Positions 47,561 through 59,586 are shown, numbered from the stretch's first letter. The stretch: DNA of 64,000 nucleotides from Abelmoschus esculentus (GCA_035048815.1 JAUCBN010000036.1:1374001-1438000), one strand, 5' to 3'. Notes: a model not told the origin generated them from the sequence alone. Translations and numbers: made by a program.

Positions 47561-50500
47561 CTATCTTCCAACTATGGTTGTGGCCGTGACATAATTTGAA
47601 GACACCATTTCTTCACCATCCAGAACATATTCCTCTTCTACGGCAGTCCTCAGGGAAGTATACGTGGGTTTCGTGGGAATCGGGAGGGCTGCAGTTTCGC
47701 TCTCGAGAAACACTACCACGGTCGCCATTTTCGGTCTATGTGCAGGCGAATCTTGCACGCACAGCATCCCTATCTGTATGCATTTCAACACTTCATTCGG
47801 CAAGCATGTGTCCCGGATGCAGGGATCCACCAAATCCATTACTTTATCTTCACTCCAAAGATGCCAGGCCTGAAACCAGTTCCCAATCAAATCCGCTTAA
47901 TTAGTACATATTTCAGTTTCTGCAGCAGACAAGATCAAATGCAGCATTTTTTTTGTACTTACATATGTGAGAAGACTAGTGTGATCAAATGAGCGAAAGC
48001 TATTGTTCCTTTGGCCACTAACAATCTCCAACAATAATACCCCGAAGCTGTAAACATCGGATTTCACCGAAAACAGGCCTTCCATTGCATATTCTGGAGA
48101 CATATATCCACTGCACATGTAAAGAAATGAAACGATTAGATCTGTTGAAAGCTATTGACATTGTTTGAGAATTAAGCGTTCTGTTTTGACGTGCAGAGTG
48201 GTTGCTTACTATGTGCCAACTACTCGAACTGTATTTGCTTCATTTTGGTTACCCCCGAACATTCTGGCCATACCAAAGTCTGAAATCTTGGGATTCATTT
48301 CTGCATCCAACAAAATGTTGTTGGCCTTTAAGTCTCTATGGATAATTCTGTGCCTTGAATCTCGATGGAGATAAAGAAGTCCTCTTGCGATGCCTTCGAT
48401 GATGCTGAGGCGAGTTCTCCAGTCTAGCTCTGCTTTCTTGGCTTCATCTGCAACAAAATTTTATCAGGTTCCAACTTCCAGCACAATCAAATAGCTACAA
48501 ATAGAAAGAACACTAAAATGATAACAAGGAACATACGGAAAAGAAGATTGTCTAAACTTTTGTTCGGCATGTACTCGTAAATCAGCAGCTTTTCTTCCCC
48601 TTGAATGGAGCAGCCCAATAGTCTAACTAGATTTCTATGCTGCAGTTTGGCAATCAATATAATCTCAGTTTTGAACTCCTCTAAGACTTGGCCGGACTGC
48701 CCCGAAAGCCTCTTTACTGCTATTTGTTCACCTCCAGGAAGCTCTCCCTAGTGATAAAACATAAACCGAAACTGTTATTACCTTTGCCTCAATGCAATAC
48801 CATTATTACACATTAAAGTTTTGTAACTAAACTAATGGAACTCACCTTGTAAACGGCACCAAAACCTCCCTGCCCGAGCCTGTTTTCTTCGCAGAAGTTC
48901 TTTGTTGCAGTAGCAATACAACTGAAATCAAAATTTTGTAGTTCTGGTCCATTGACTTGGTTCCCATCTATAAGGATATCAGTTGATCCCGAAAGATCTG
49001 TCGAAAAATCTTTGCTTTTGTTCTTGGACACATTGGAAACTCCTACATCATCGTCCTTGCAACAAAGCTTTGATGAAACTGCTGACAGACCTGAAACATA
49101 AACACCCTCCCTTTTTATTTTATTTCGTTTCTTATTTTCACTCAAGGGAGAAAAAATATTACCTTTTAGTTTCGTCTTGTATCTCCATATGAGACAGAGA
49201 GATGCCGCCAAGAAGCCCGCCACCACCGGAGAAACTATAACTAATATAAGATTGCAATTGCTCCTCGCGTGATCTACATGCGAAGTAACAAACAAAATGT
49301 GTTAGTATATGTTGTACAAGATGTCTTATATGTCCATTGTTTAAAGATCTTGTAGAAGATTCAAATTTGCTTCATACATAGGCAGCTAATTGATACAGCA
49401 GAATCAATGTTAAAATAAGTGTTTGGTCTCAATCAATTTGGTTAGCTAATATAGTTACTTCAATCTAAAGAGATTTGTTCAAAGCTTCTAATGGACCATA
49501 ACTTACCTAATTCGGAATGATGGAGGCGGTAGAAGAACTCTATGCTTCCACCTTGATGAAGATGCTGCATATCAACCAAGTTTACTGTCCATATCATGCA
49601 TCCAATCCCCAATATATATGCATAAGCGTTGCATGAACAATTTTCCAAGCAGTGTCTTCTACAAGTGTCTAAGTCCTTCGCCGGTGAAAACAAGTTAGAT
49701 AAATCAGGTAACTTTGTGCACTTGGTTTTCTTAAATCCATCTGGTTTAACTTTGTCTACTGCCGTTCTATCATCAGTTCTCGGGCAGTGCAGTTTGATCT
49801 TACGTACACACCCACCGGACCAGTTCCTTGCATCCCACTGAGCTTGAGACTTTGGTCTAAACCCTTCTAAACAAATGCAGTTTCGAGAATCGAATCGGTC
49901 ACAGGTTGAATAATTCCCACAAAAGTTATAAAGCTCGCATTTGTTAGCAGGGTCAGGCTCTGATTGAACATAGTCCCATTGCTTTGTATTATCATTCCAT
50001 ATTGCCAGATTTCCCTTACCCTCCCAGCTTATCTGAAATCGAATCAAATCTTTTTCATTTGATGCAGTGTACGAAATATACATGGTTCCGTTTTCGTCGG
50101 GCTTTGAAATGGAGAAACCATGGAGGGAACTAGCATAATTTCTCATAGAGGGGATGCCTGTAAAATACTGCTGATTCCACTGCCCACTTCTCCACACCCT
50201 CTTGTTATTTTCCCATATCACTATCTGCTGTCCTCCATTAGGATCAACTCCCATGCTGTAGTTTCCCGGTGAAGGATCAACCGGTGATTTCCACGATCTG
50301 TAAGCACGGGACTCGCCTCTTTTACAGTTCACCGGAACTTCCATTTTCGGCAAAAATGTATCTGTCGGCTCGTGGAAGCTCTGCCATAGGGCCCTGTTGG
50401 TATCACCAATACGATCATATCTTGACAGCACAAAATTTCCACTATTCAACAGTTTTGCTGCAGTGTTGTTTGATGAACCAGAAACATTCGATGACCATAC

Positions 50501-50845
50501 TGAACTGTTACTTCCATCCCGGAGGACTAATTTTCCGTCGTCTTCAATCCTCAAAACTCCATTTTTGTCTGGTATTGGCCTATCTCTATTAGCAACCCAG
50601 ACAACTGCTTTGGAATCAAACGTGTACCATATCCCCAGATATGTAAAGTTGGAGTTTCCAGGCCTGAAAAATCCCAGTTTAAAAACCTTATTCTCAGATA
50701 TCAAGGTGTCTTCGTTTCCGAGTTTTTCCCTTTGCCTGAGTATATCATTATCCTTAGCCGCATAGCAAACCCGAGCTAAAGAAAACAGCAGAAAAATGAA
50801 TGGAAGCAGAGAAACAAAAACTTGGTTTTTGTTATGAGTTTCCAT
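47561..50845 (-). CDS. G-type lectin S-receptor-like kinase E, distinct subfamily
   Basis: Seven exons: 49507-50845, 49163-49273, 48846-49090, 48537-48747, 48210-48447, 47963-48110, 47561-47869; 2601 nt, 866 residues. Domains: signal peptide, B-lectin (FKLGFFRPGNSNFTYLGIWY), S-locus glycoprotein, EGF/PAN with CLENCSCNAYAY, membrane helix, long acidic juxtamembrane part, kinase (IAVKRL, HRDLKANN, DFGMAR, MSPEYA), tail ending TATTIVGR. Ectodomain wording differs clearly from A-D. Intron 2 (49091-49162) is 72 bp, a multiple of three, without stop codons, so its retention would insert 24 residues. It is convergent with SRK D. Confidence 0.93.
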
Positions 50846-51612
50846 ATCATAATCTTCTGAGAAACCCGGAGCTTAAGAAATGGAAAATGGTTGGGAATTC
50901 CGAGAAGAAGAGCTCAAAGAACACAGGGATTATCTTTATGATTGTAAACGAAATAGCAACACAATTCAAGCTTTAAAAACCAGTAGAAAACCAAGCGAAC
51001 AACGTAAGAAACTTCTTAAGTCGTCACTCGGATTGTTAAAGTTGACTTGAGCAACATATTAAAAATATAAATCAGACAAAAAATGTTTTTCACCTTAGAA
51101 GCACTGTATCAGACAGAAATGTTAATGATTTTCGGATTGAAATATAAAGTTTTTTTAATAGTCTTAATATAACATTATTTTCTTTTGACCACTCGTTGAA
51201 ATATATGTTCTGAATGGACAAAATTTAACATCCTTCATTTCACATTATAAATGTTATAAGCGATAATGTCTCACCAACTTGATCGAAATTTGAAAGCCTT
51301 TCTGTTTAAACACACACTAACCACTAAGTTTAATTAATATAAAATTAATTTCTCAAGTTATAATGATTGATTTGGATAGTTGGTCTGTACTTATAATATT
51401 AATTTTTATTGTTGTATTAACTAAAAATTAAAAATTAAAAGAATTTTTTTATCGAAAGTTTTTTTTTTGACGAGTTTGGAAAGAGATTATGATTATTTAT
51501 CAAAGTAACGTTCCTTCGGATAATTAGTCTAGTATTAGTTTAATGGGTATAACTACATAGAAAGGGAAAAACTCTTTTAGCTGTTGTTATTCAATTAGTT
51601 TGGTGATGCTCT
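50846..51612. other. Promoter side of SRK E and AT-rich spacer
   Basis: The first 280 bp are the SRK E leader and promoter, of which a second, gene-less copy exists at 53580-53810. No other feature seen. Confidence 0.4.
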
Positions 51613-51728
51613 CTTTATATTATATGGCAGGAGTGCAATGGTAGACTCTGTAGGAAACGACCTAGACAGGTAGATGTTATTGTTTCCTGGATTAAGATGA
51701 ATGTGCGATTATGTTTATCGGGCGAAAG
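51613..51728 (+). mobile_element. LINE relic (zf-RVT end of reverse transcriptase)
   Basis: One frame reads LYIIWQECNGRLCRKRPRQ followed by VDVIVSWIKMNVR, like the C-terminal end of plant L1-type polyproteins (the 'IW.ERN.R' motif after the zinc-finger region). It is followed by AT-rich sequence up to an 'aaatgaataaaattttta' stretch near 51850, a likely 3' end. The upstream parts are gone. Confidence 0.5.
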
Positions 51729-52278
51729 GTTATGGTTTAACTCGTCAAATCTAGTTATGGACCGGGATTTGTATATGTTATTTCATTTTGTAAATAATTT
51801 AATTAGTTTTTCTTTTATTTGTACAGAATATTAGTTCTTTAAATGAATAAAATTTTTATTTATCCGGAAAAAATTAAAAGAATTCAAGTAATGGTTTCAA
51901 TGGTAAAAGAATATGCATTAAACCTATCTTTAACGGTAGATTTTTTATTTTTTGTATTATAATCTAAGTTTAAGATTTGAATATTTATTATATATGAGAT
52001 TGATTCAAGTGATAATTAATTTGATATCGTCCAAATAGGATTTAAGTTTGATGTCATAAAAAAATGTTTAAAAACACAATTACCAAAACCAAATACACTG
52101 AATTAGTCAAAAAATTCTTAAAAATCAAAAAAAATAAAATATATATATATATATATATTTATTGATAATAAAATAATACTATGTATACCTTTTTTCTATA
52201 CCTAAGATTAAAAAAATTAACGAGATATGTATTAATAATTTTTTATCAAAGTAATATTAAAAACTTAGAAAACCGAAA

Positions 52279-52438
52279 AGTCAATAATAATAATAATAAT
52301 AATAATAACTTTGCTTGTTTTGTTATGAAAAGTCTAACTTTGCATAGTTATCTAATAATAATAATAATAATAACTTTGCTTGTTTTGTTCTGAAAAGTCT
52401 AACTTTGCATAGTTATAATAATAATAATAATAATAATT
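52279..52438. repeat. AAT microsatellite with a tandemly duplicated flank
   Basis: An (AAT)n run is followed by 'aactttgcttgttttgtt.tgaaaagtctaactttgcatagttat', then the same run and same flank again, then a third AAT run. The unit is about 70 bp, duplicated almost exactly. Confidence 0.8.
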
Positions 52439-52446
52439 AATATAAG

Positions 52447-52706
52447 CGAAAAAAATTATATTATAAATTATTTTATCATATTATTTATGTGATCAATTAA
52501 TTAAATATATTTATTTAATTATTTTTTATTTTATATTTTTTATCAAGTGAATCTTTATTATATTTACTATAAATTAAGTTTAGAAAAAAAATATCAAATG
52601 AAATTCACTTAGTAAAAAAATAAGATAAAAATTAATTAAATAAATTTATTTAATTGATTGATCTCATAAATAACATGACGAAATTAATTTATAATATAAT
52701 TTCTCG
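52447..52706. mobile_element. MITE with about 70-bp inverted ends
   Basis: The left end (CGAAAAAAATTATATTATAA, then 'ttatttatgtgatcaatta') and the right end are inverted relatives over about 70 bp. Total length 260 bp, non-coding. Target-site duplication not clear. Confidence 0.65.
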
Positions 52707-53579
52707 AAAAAAATATACTTTATATTTTATTCAATTATTCAATCACTTTAAAAAAAACACATTCAATCTACTGAAAAAACCCTAGCCGCTCTCTTCTCTC
52801 TTCAAAATTTTTTCGTTTTTAATCGTTCTTTACTTTAATTTATCCCTTTGATCGATGGTCGACAATCAATCTTAGTATTGGTTGTCGACCACCGGGTCTA
52901 TAAATCTATTATTTTTATTTTCGCTTTTAATAAAAATCTCTGCTTTTATAACACGTTTTTTTTGTCCTTGTGACACGTTTTTTTCTGTGTTTGTGACAGG
53001 TTTTCATTTTGTGGTTTGATTCATCGGCTCTTGTGGCACGTTTTAGCATATCCTAGCGATCGATTGTTGTTTACCGGTGGTTTGATTTATCTGCCCTTGT
53101 GGTTTGATTCAATCGGCGCTAGTTTCTGATTTATATTTTTTATCGGTGGTCTTTTAAAAAGTTATATCCCTACTCGGTTGATGGTTGTTTGCCGATGAAA
53201 TTAGTCCTAGGTAGCGATACTTTTCACATGACAGTTTGGATCATCTACAACTCCTTCCTTCTTTACGCGTCTCGTTTGGACAGAGACAAGGAGATTCAGA
53301 AAGCTTCTAAATTATATTGGTATGCTTAATTTCATAAGAATTTTTTTCTTTGTTTTTTGGGTTGTAAAATATTTGGATTGTTTAATCCAATTTTTTATTT
53401 CTTGATTGCGATATAATTATAATTTTTATGAATTTAATAAAAATTCAGTAATATTTGTCAAAAAATAACTATGTTCAAATTTAATGTTACAAATAATTTA
53501 TATTAATAGGTTAAAATATATCGTTTACTAAATAAAGAGATATTATATTTTTATATTAAAATACTAGAAATAGAAAGAC
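52707..53579. other. Non-coding block with a strong stem-loop at about 52857-52890
   Basis: Starts with an 'aaaccctagccgctctcttc' stretch typical of a transcript leader. At 52857 GGTCGACAATCAAT, six bases, then ATTGGTTGTCGACC form a 14-bp stem with one mismatch. From about 52970 'cttgtg.cacgttttt' and 'tgtggtttgattca' phrases recur. I do not recognise a gene; a transposon leader is possible. Confidence 0.4.
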
Positions 53580-53810
53580 AAAACTGGTTTTCTGTTATGA
53601 GTTTCCATGTCTTTGTTCTTGTAAACGAACTCAGCAGACAATTCAGAGTTTAAGAACCAGTAGAAAAGCAAGCGAAGAACATAGGAAAATTCTTAAGTAT
53701 GTCACAACCACTCGGTTTCTGTACAGGAAAAAGAAAACATTAAAAAAGAAAAATCAGACAAAAAATGTTTTTCACAATTGAAAGCACTGAAGGAGACATA
53801 GGATGTTAGC
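53580..53810 (-). pseudogene. Orphan copy of the SRK E start and leader
   Basis: Matches 50817-51125 in pieces: the coding start 'ttctgttatgagtttccat', then 'ccagtagaaaa.caagcgaa', 'cttaagt', and 'aaatcagacaaaaaatgttttt'. Several deletions. No receptor exons follow, so a promoter and start region was copied without its gene. Confidence 0.7.
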
Positions 53811-55058
53811 TCGGTTGGACGGAGACATCCAAATTTATTTTATTTTTATCTTGTCTCTCGGTATAGCGATGGATCTAAAATTATTTATGAGGTTAAGTAC
53901 AAATCAAAATATGTTTTAAGGTAGACACAAATCATAAAAATTAAAAAAAAAAATAAAAATTAATTTATAAAATTCAAAAAATTTAAGGTGGAGGGAGAAT
54001 CTGTTAACCCTTTGTGTTTATCTGTTTCAAGTAAACTCAGACCTTGGGCTTTCTCCGAAATTCCTTATTGATTTTTCATTAAAAAGGGTCAATGATACCC
54101 ATAGTCACTGAACATTAGTATTTGTATCAATTTTGACACCAACTTTTAAAACATTTCAATTTAACCATTGAACTTTAGTTTTCGATTCAATTAAGGTATT
54201 ATCACTAACAACGAGAAGGTGTGGTTGTTTCTTCCTCGTTTTCCTGCAGAAAATTGTAAACTCCTCTAACTGCCGTTGTCGATTAATCGACTTATGTCAT
54301 TATTCGTCATTCACAACAAGATTAATATTAAATATTTATATTTTATACATATTTCAATGATAGAAACTATGTGTTGAATAATAATATACAATAACAATAA
54401 TAATGAAATATCAATGCACAATGAGCTTTTTAAATTTACAAATTTAAATTTTAATCGATCGAATGTTCAAAAAAATAATATAATATTCTTTTCGAAAAAA
54501 AATCCATAGTGTTTGCTTCCGAGCCTTCCATTCCACATTTTCACCATCTCATGTCCCGTTGAATCTATATATGTACACCGATTTTGCATTATTTTAGCTA
54601 AAATATTATAAACAGATTTATTTTTAAAAAAAATGAAAAAAATTACATGCATGAATCGGTTCAACTTGAATTCAGATCGATTTTAGTTTGAATCGGTTTC
54701 GATTTTGGTTCAGGTTTCAGTTTAAAAATCAAGTCATTCATTCGAGTTAATTTCAGGTCTCGATTTAAAAAATTGATTCGATTTTCGGCTCTCGGGTTAG
54801 GTTTGTCATAATTATGCATGATGCACCTCATTAAAAAAAATTCTAACCAATGAGGAAGATTTACATCTTTATATAGAGAAAAGCTTGTGTTTTCTATACA
54901 GTTGGTTTCGATAATCGAAACCGCACACACAAAAAAAAGACGAACAGAAGATAATGAAAACCCAATGTTCAACACCCCATTCATGATAATAATCATCAAT
55001 TCAAGCAAAGTAAAATTTAACAGAATTACCATGGAATTATTGCCGTAAATATAACCAC
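53811..55058. other. AT-rich spacer 3' of the PB1 gene
   Basis: About 54660-54810 has the degenerate 'gaatcggtttcgattttgg' composition seen in other spacers. The minus frame at 54661-55032 is not recognised as a gene. The PB1 gene's 3' UTR is at the right end. Confidence 0.4.
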
Positions 55059-56421
55059 TTACTGTGTGACCCGACCCTGTGGTCTATCCGACCCACTTCT
55101 GCCCTGTTCCTCACCACCCGGCACCACCATTCCTGGGTAAACTGGAACTGGACCAGCATTTCTAACTCCATAATATATAGGTTGCTTCGCACCATCAGGA
55201 CCCACTCTTAATGCCGGCTCATAAGGATCCACTGGCGCAACCGGCCTGAATGCTTGGCCAACGCCAGGAACTGGTTGATGATATCCAACTGGTATTTGAC
55301 CCGTTGGAATTGGATATTGCTGGACAAACTGTGGTCGGATTTGAACAGGTTGAATCTGAGGATTTCCGGGTTGAACAGGACCCGGAACATAATAAACAGG
55401 CATTTGCTGTACTGGAGGAGCAGGATAATGAGGATCTGGAACATAATGCCACGGAGGAGGATTACCCATATATGTCGTCGGCTGCGGAACGGGTTGGTCC
55501 ACGAAACTCTCCGTTTGATTCTGCTTTGACTCAAATCCCGGTTCGGGGTTGTCGGGTTTAGTCTTGACGGGTGGGAGATCCGGTATTGGAGGTGCAACCG
55601 GAGCTGATGAAGTGGAACCATAGGGTGATGAAGAAACAACCGGGGCAGGAGAACTCGGGTCCGAGGCCGAGACATTATCATGCAAGAGCTGACGTGTACC
55701 TAATTTCGGGGCACGATGTTGGACTTCGTCAGAGTTATCCAACCCGAATAAATAATCGGGTACCTCCGACACGATCGAGGAAACCTCGGAACGGCCGCGT
55801 TCGAGGCCGGAAGCGTTGACTCCACTGTTGAGCGCATCTAAGAACCAGTGCTAGCGATTAACGGAGCCGTCCAAAAGTGAGCTGATGCTACTGGTTCGTG
55901 AGAGATCATCGCTATTGGAGAATAGAAAAAGGCGCAGCCGAGCTAGCCGAGGGTTCTGGTTCTGTGCTAACCGCTCATATTCTTCCATCATGTTCTCGAG
56001 ATCTTCATCGGTGGTCACCGTGATCAACGCATCAAGATCCTCGTTTGGAAGCTGATACTTAACACTCAGGTTCGCAATCCCTGATCACAAAATAAAGCAA
56101 GATCAGATTTAAACCGACATCATTAAAAAATTCAAACAGAGGATTTTCTTTTTCTGTGTGATTTATCGGATTGCCTGAGAGTTTGGAGAGCTTGGTGATG
56201 AGAGTCGCGAAGGAGGTAGAGCGATGGACAGCGACGATTCGAGTATCTCCACCGACGTAACGGAGCTGATTATCATGCGGGCGAGGCAGGATCTTGCCGC
56301 CGAAACTGCACATGAAGCGTACACGTGTATGAGCATCGTTTGTAGCTTGTTGTTCGGAGCGTGGAGAAGACGCGACGGAATCGGTGGTGGAGTCTAGCTC
56401 AGAGAGGTGATGCGATGACAT
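55059..56421 (-). CDS. PB1-domain protein with an in-frame stop and a GC-AG intron
   Basis: Two exons: 56175-56421 and 55059-56080, together 423 codons in phase. The PB1 domain spans about residues 33-118 (VRFMCSFGGKILPRPHDNQL, YVGGDTRIVAV, then after the joint NLSVKYQLPNEDLDALITV and TTDEDLENMMEEYERL, the OPCA motif). After it comes a Pro/Gln/Tyr-rich low-complexity part. The donor at 56174 is GC (CTCAG|GCAATC), and no GT donor would keep the PB1 core continuous. An in-frame TAG stands at 55851-55853 (codon 159, VNR stop HWFLDAL), while the frame stays open for 264 further codons. Family members are open here, so this is a nonsense allele or a sequence error; as written the product is PB1 plus about 40 residues. 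Function in the family is scaffold-like and mostly unknown. Confidence 0.82.
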
Positions 56422-58001
56422 GTTGACGGCTGCTAGTAGTTACCTGCTGCTGTAAAGGGGGAAGCGGTTAAAAGAAAAGGTAAAGACTTTGAGAGAGAGA
56501 AGAAAAAAAAGTTTTGTTTTTTTCTTTCTTTATTGCGTTGGATTCTCCGTTGAAGAATGTCTGCATCTGTAAAGCCCTGAATGAACTAAAAATGACCGTA
56601 AGAAATCATAAATAACAGACAAATCAGGACCCTTGATCTGCCTTTGATGAAATCATGCGAGCCAACTAAAATTGTTTTCCAGATTGGAAGTGGGCGGAGG
56701 TTGGCCGCCCGAGTGATTTCAAACAAAATTATGGCCAAATTCTATCATTAGGAAACAACCTTTTTTACCAACCAGAGCAAGACAGCTCCGGCTGTCCCCC
56801 GGAGACAGGGCGGAGCTCAGCCAGAAGCCACAAAATCAAGCACTTGAATGTCTAAAACGGAGACCGATGATCGATCACAAGGCAAATAGCAAGAGACCAG
56901 TGACTTAAATCAAGGAAAACAGTATAAAAATAAGAAAATAAAATCAAAACCCATGAGTCTCCCATCAACCGATCAAGGATCAGAACAATCAGATTATGAA
57001 AACAAAATTCTCATAACGCATCAAAGAATGTTTCTTTTTTCGAACATCCAACGAAATTAAACTTACCAGTTATAAATAGATTGAGGAAGAAAGTATCCGG
57101 CAACCACCACCACCGCAGCAGCAAGCCAGCAAGTCTCCGATCTTTCCCAGAAAAGGGAGTTAGCTAGAATAGGAAGAGGGCTGGAGTCGGAAGATATAGG
57201 GGTAGCGGCCAAGGCTACTACTACTACACGTTGGTGTGGGTCCAGGGGGTGGGGCCTCGATGTCACTTTCTGATTTTATCCAGCAACGTGGCCACCGGTC
57301 GCTTCCTCTTTGTCCCCGAGTCAAAGCTATTTTCACTCGCTTTCTCCACTGCCCAATCGTGGATCTCATCGGACAAACTAGTCTGTCACCTTTTGAGGTT
57401 AAATTAAGTTTTACCTTTAATTTTATTTTTTTAAATAATAATTTATCTATTAATAATTTTATTGTGAAAGTCTTTGAGATAGATGTTAATAAAAATTATT
57501 AAATTTATTAGTCAGATTAGGAGCTGACCTAACCACATCATTATCACGTTGGGCGTGAAAACCAATCAAGCCTATTTAATTAATCTCTATTTGCCATGAA
57601 CTGTTACTTTAGAAAACGTCATTGCTGCAAACGGTATGTGTATTTTTTGTATTTGTTTAGTTGATTCCAGAAACTTAAAATAAATAAATAATCCATTTGC
57701 TTTTTTTAATATGGATCATAGAGGGTTTAAGTATCCTTAATTTGTTAACAAATCTAAGTTTTCTTAAATAAAGTTAGTAGTATAAATTTTACGTTATAAA
57801 TTAAAAAAACTGAATTAAGAGGATCGTTTTTACATCGATTCTAAAACCATATTTAAAAACGTGATTTTGAGCTAAAATTTACCCATTTGACATTGAAATC
57901 TAAACCGGCCTTCCATGTCTGAATGTTCCTCTAAGGCCAACCAAGCAAGGTGTTTCCTCAATGCAGTTAACACCGGCGGCGGTGGGGCTTTCATTTTCAG
58001 G
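56422..58001. other. PB1 gene leader with a probable 5'-UTR intron, and spacer
   Basis: On the minus strand a donor (AACTG|GTAAGT at about 57065) and an acceptor near 56440-56455 suggest a leader intron of about 600 bp, with the first exon and promoter from about 57066 to the left of 57370. Beyond that, AT-rich spacer without a recognised gene. Confidence 0.4.
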
Positions 58002-58068
58002 CTGTTTCCAACAACAACCGGTTGAAGCAGGCTGAGGAGTCTCTCAGGACCGTCTGGTGCATGTTGTA
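58002..58068 (+). pseudogene. Possible relic of a wound-responsive (DUF3774) gene
   Basis: One frame reads VSNNNRLKQAEESLRTVWCM and then stops. The LKQAEESLR part is the hallmark end of small wound-induced proteins, whose normal end VMYLSCWGPN is lost. Upstream sequence gives no open frame. Confidence 0.35.
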
Positions 58069-58253
58069 ATTATTCTTACAAGGAAATACAAATATTTTGC
58101 TTATCTTTATTTTTCTTTATGGGGTTTTTAGTGGTTGAATTGGCACTAATGAACTAGATATTTGACCTAGATAAAAATGCTTTATATGATTAATATCACA
58201 CCTCATGCATGATGAGTATGATTACATATACATACATGCATGTCATTATCTAC

Positions 58254-58606
58254 GGCGGAATTTGCAATATAATCCAACCAAATATTTTAAAAAGGTATAT
58301 AGAGATCTTGAAGTGATATTTGGGGATCAATGTCATTTTTACGGTATCACACAAAAAACGCAATTTGCACAATTTTTTTTTCTCTTCAATACCACCTGCA
58401 CATTGCTTTTTTGTGCAACTTGAATGACTAGAAATATTAAACACAAAAAAACGCCATGTGCAGGTGACGTTGAAGAGAAAAAAGCAATATGCAAGTGACG
58501 TTTTTTGTGTAATAGTGTATAAAATGGTCTTAATCCTCAAATATCACTTTGGTATCCCTATATACCAAATTAAAATATTTGGCTAAATTGTTCTGCAAAA
58601 TTTGCC
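58254..58606. mobile_element. Non-autonomous Mutator-like element with 9-bp target duplication
   Basis: 353 bp bounded by GGCGGAATTTGCA on the left and the inverse of GGCAAATTTTGCA on the right, with inverted arms about 160 bp long. The direct repeat ATTATCTAC stands at 58245-58253 and again at 58607-58615. A 9-bp duplication is the mark of Mutator insertion. No transposase. Confidence 0.85.
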
Positions 58607-58625
58607 ATTATCTACTTTGCTTTGG

Positions 58626-58822
58626 GAAAAATTATTAGATGAATCTGTTTACCACGTTATTTGTGGTCTAAATTAACCAGATTCGTCTATCTCAGTATTT
58701 TTTTAAGACGAATCATCACTTTTTTTATATATAATTAATAAATAAATAATTATTTAAAAATAAATACACCTAATTACTTGGACCATAAATCTGTAAATAA
58801 AATTTATCTAATAATTTCTCTC
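58626..58822. mobile_element. MITE of the 17881/18151 family, with empty site nearby
   Basis: The ends GAAAAATTATTAGATGAATC and CTAATAATTTCTCTC are inverse relatives of the elements at 17881 and 18151. It is flanked by the direct repeat GCTTTGG at 58619-58625 and 58823-58829. The same flanking sequence without the insertion occurs at 58921-58958 with a single GCTTTGG. Confidence 0.8.
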
Positions 58823-59586
58823 GCTTTGGATAGAGCCATGCTTCTCATCTCCAACAAAGTAACAGCATAGGCCAAGTTTGAGCCCAATCCATGTTTTAAG
58901 CCCATTAACCAACAAGCTGGTCTACTTTGCTTTGGACAGAGCCATGCTTCTCATCTCCATCTCCACCGCGACATACAACTCCATAAAATAAGCCTAATTC
59001 ATTGTTTGAGTTTGAACTATGGTAATAAAAAAAATTATTTTTAATTATTTAATTTAAAATTAGAATAAAAATTTTATGTCTTTTTCGATATTTTTGTTTA
59101 TGTCTTTATATTAAAATATTAAATTTAAGATTTATGGTTAAGCTTTAAATTTTTTTTCACTATTTTAATTCAAATAAAATCAAGTCTCGTGTCAAATTAA
59201 ACAAAAAAACAAATGTGATTTGACCTTAAATAGACTTGATTCAATTTATGATTATTATTTTGTCATTATGTTTTTTATTATATTTGGTATGGTGTAGTTG
59301 CTTAAGACTTGAGACGACCAGCCTAATCAATGCTTAGAGTTGAATTTCCGTGTCATTCCCACTAATCAAGAACATTATTACATCCTTAATAACTTTCAAA
59401 CGCACATATGATTATTATCAATCTCTCTGATTAAAAAAATAAAATTATCGATAAATTTTAAATGTATTAATAAGATATATTACACTTTTAAGATAAAGAC
59501 AAGAATTTTAACCTTAAAGACAATATTATTAAGAGTGATTATCAAGTACTCTGAATATAAATTAAAAAGTAAACATACATATTATT
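58823..59586. other. AT-rich spacer with a short duplicated flank
   Basis: 'tctactttgctttgg' plus 'agccatgcttctcatctcca' occurs both around the MITE (58611-58860) and, uninterrupted, at 58921-58958. No gene recognised. Confidence 0.45.

Noticed and set aside
54661..55032. Minus-strand frame of 123 codons behind the PB1 gene
   Set aside because: Half of it is the degenerate repeat composition of the spacer; no domain.
57063..57266. Overlapping short frames on both strands upstream of the PB1 gene
   Set aside because: Better explained as GC-richer leader exon and promoter of the PB1 gene.
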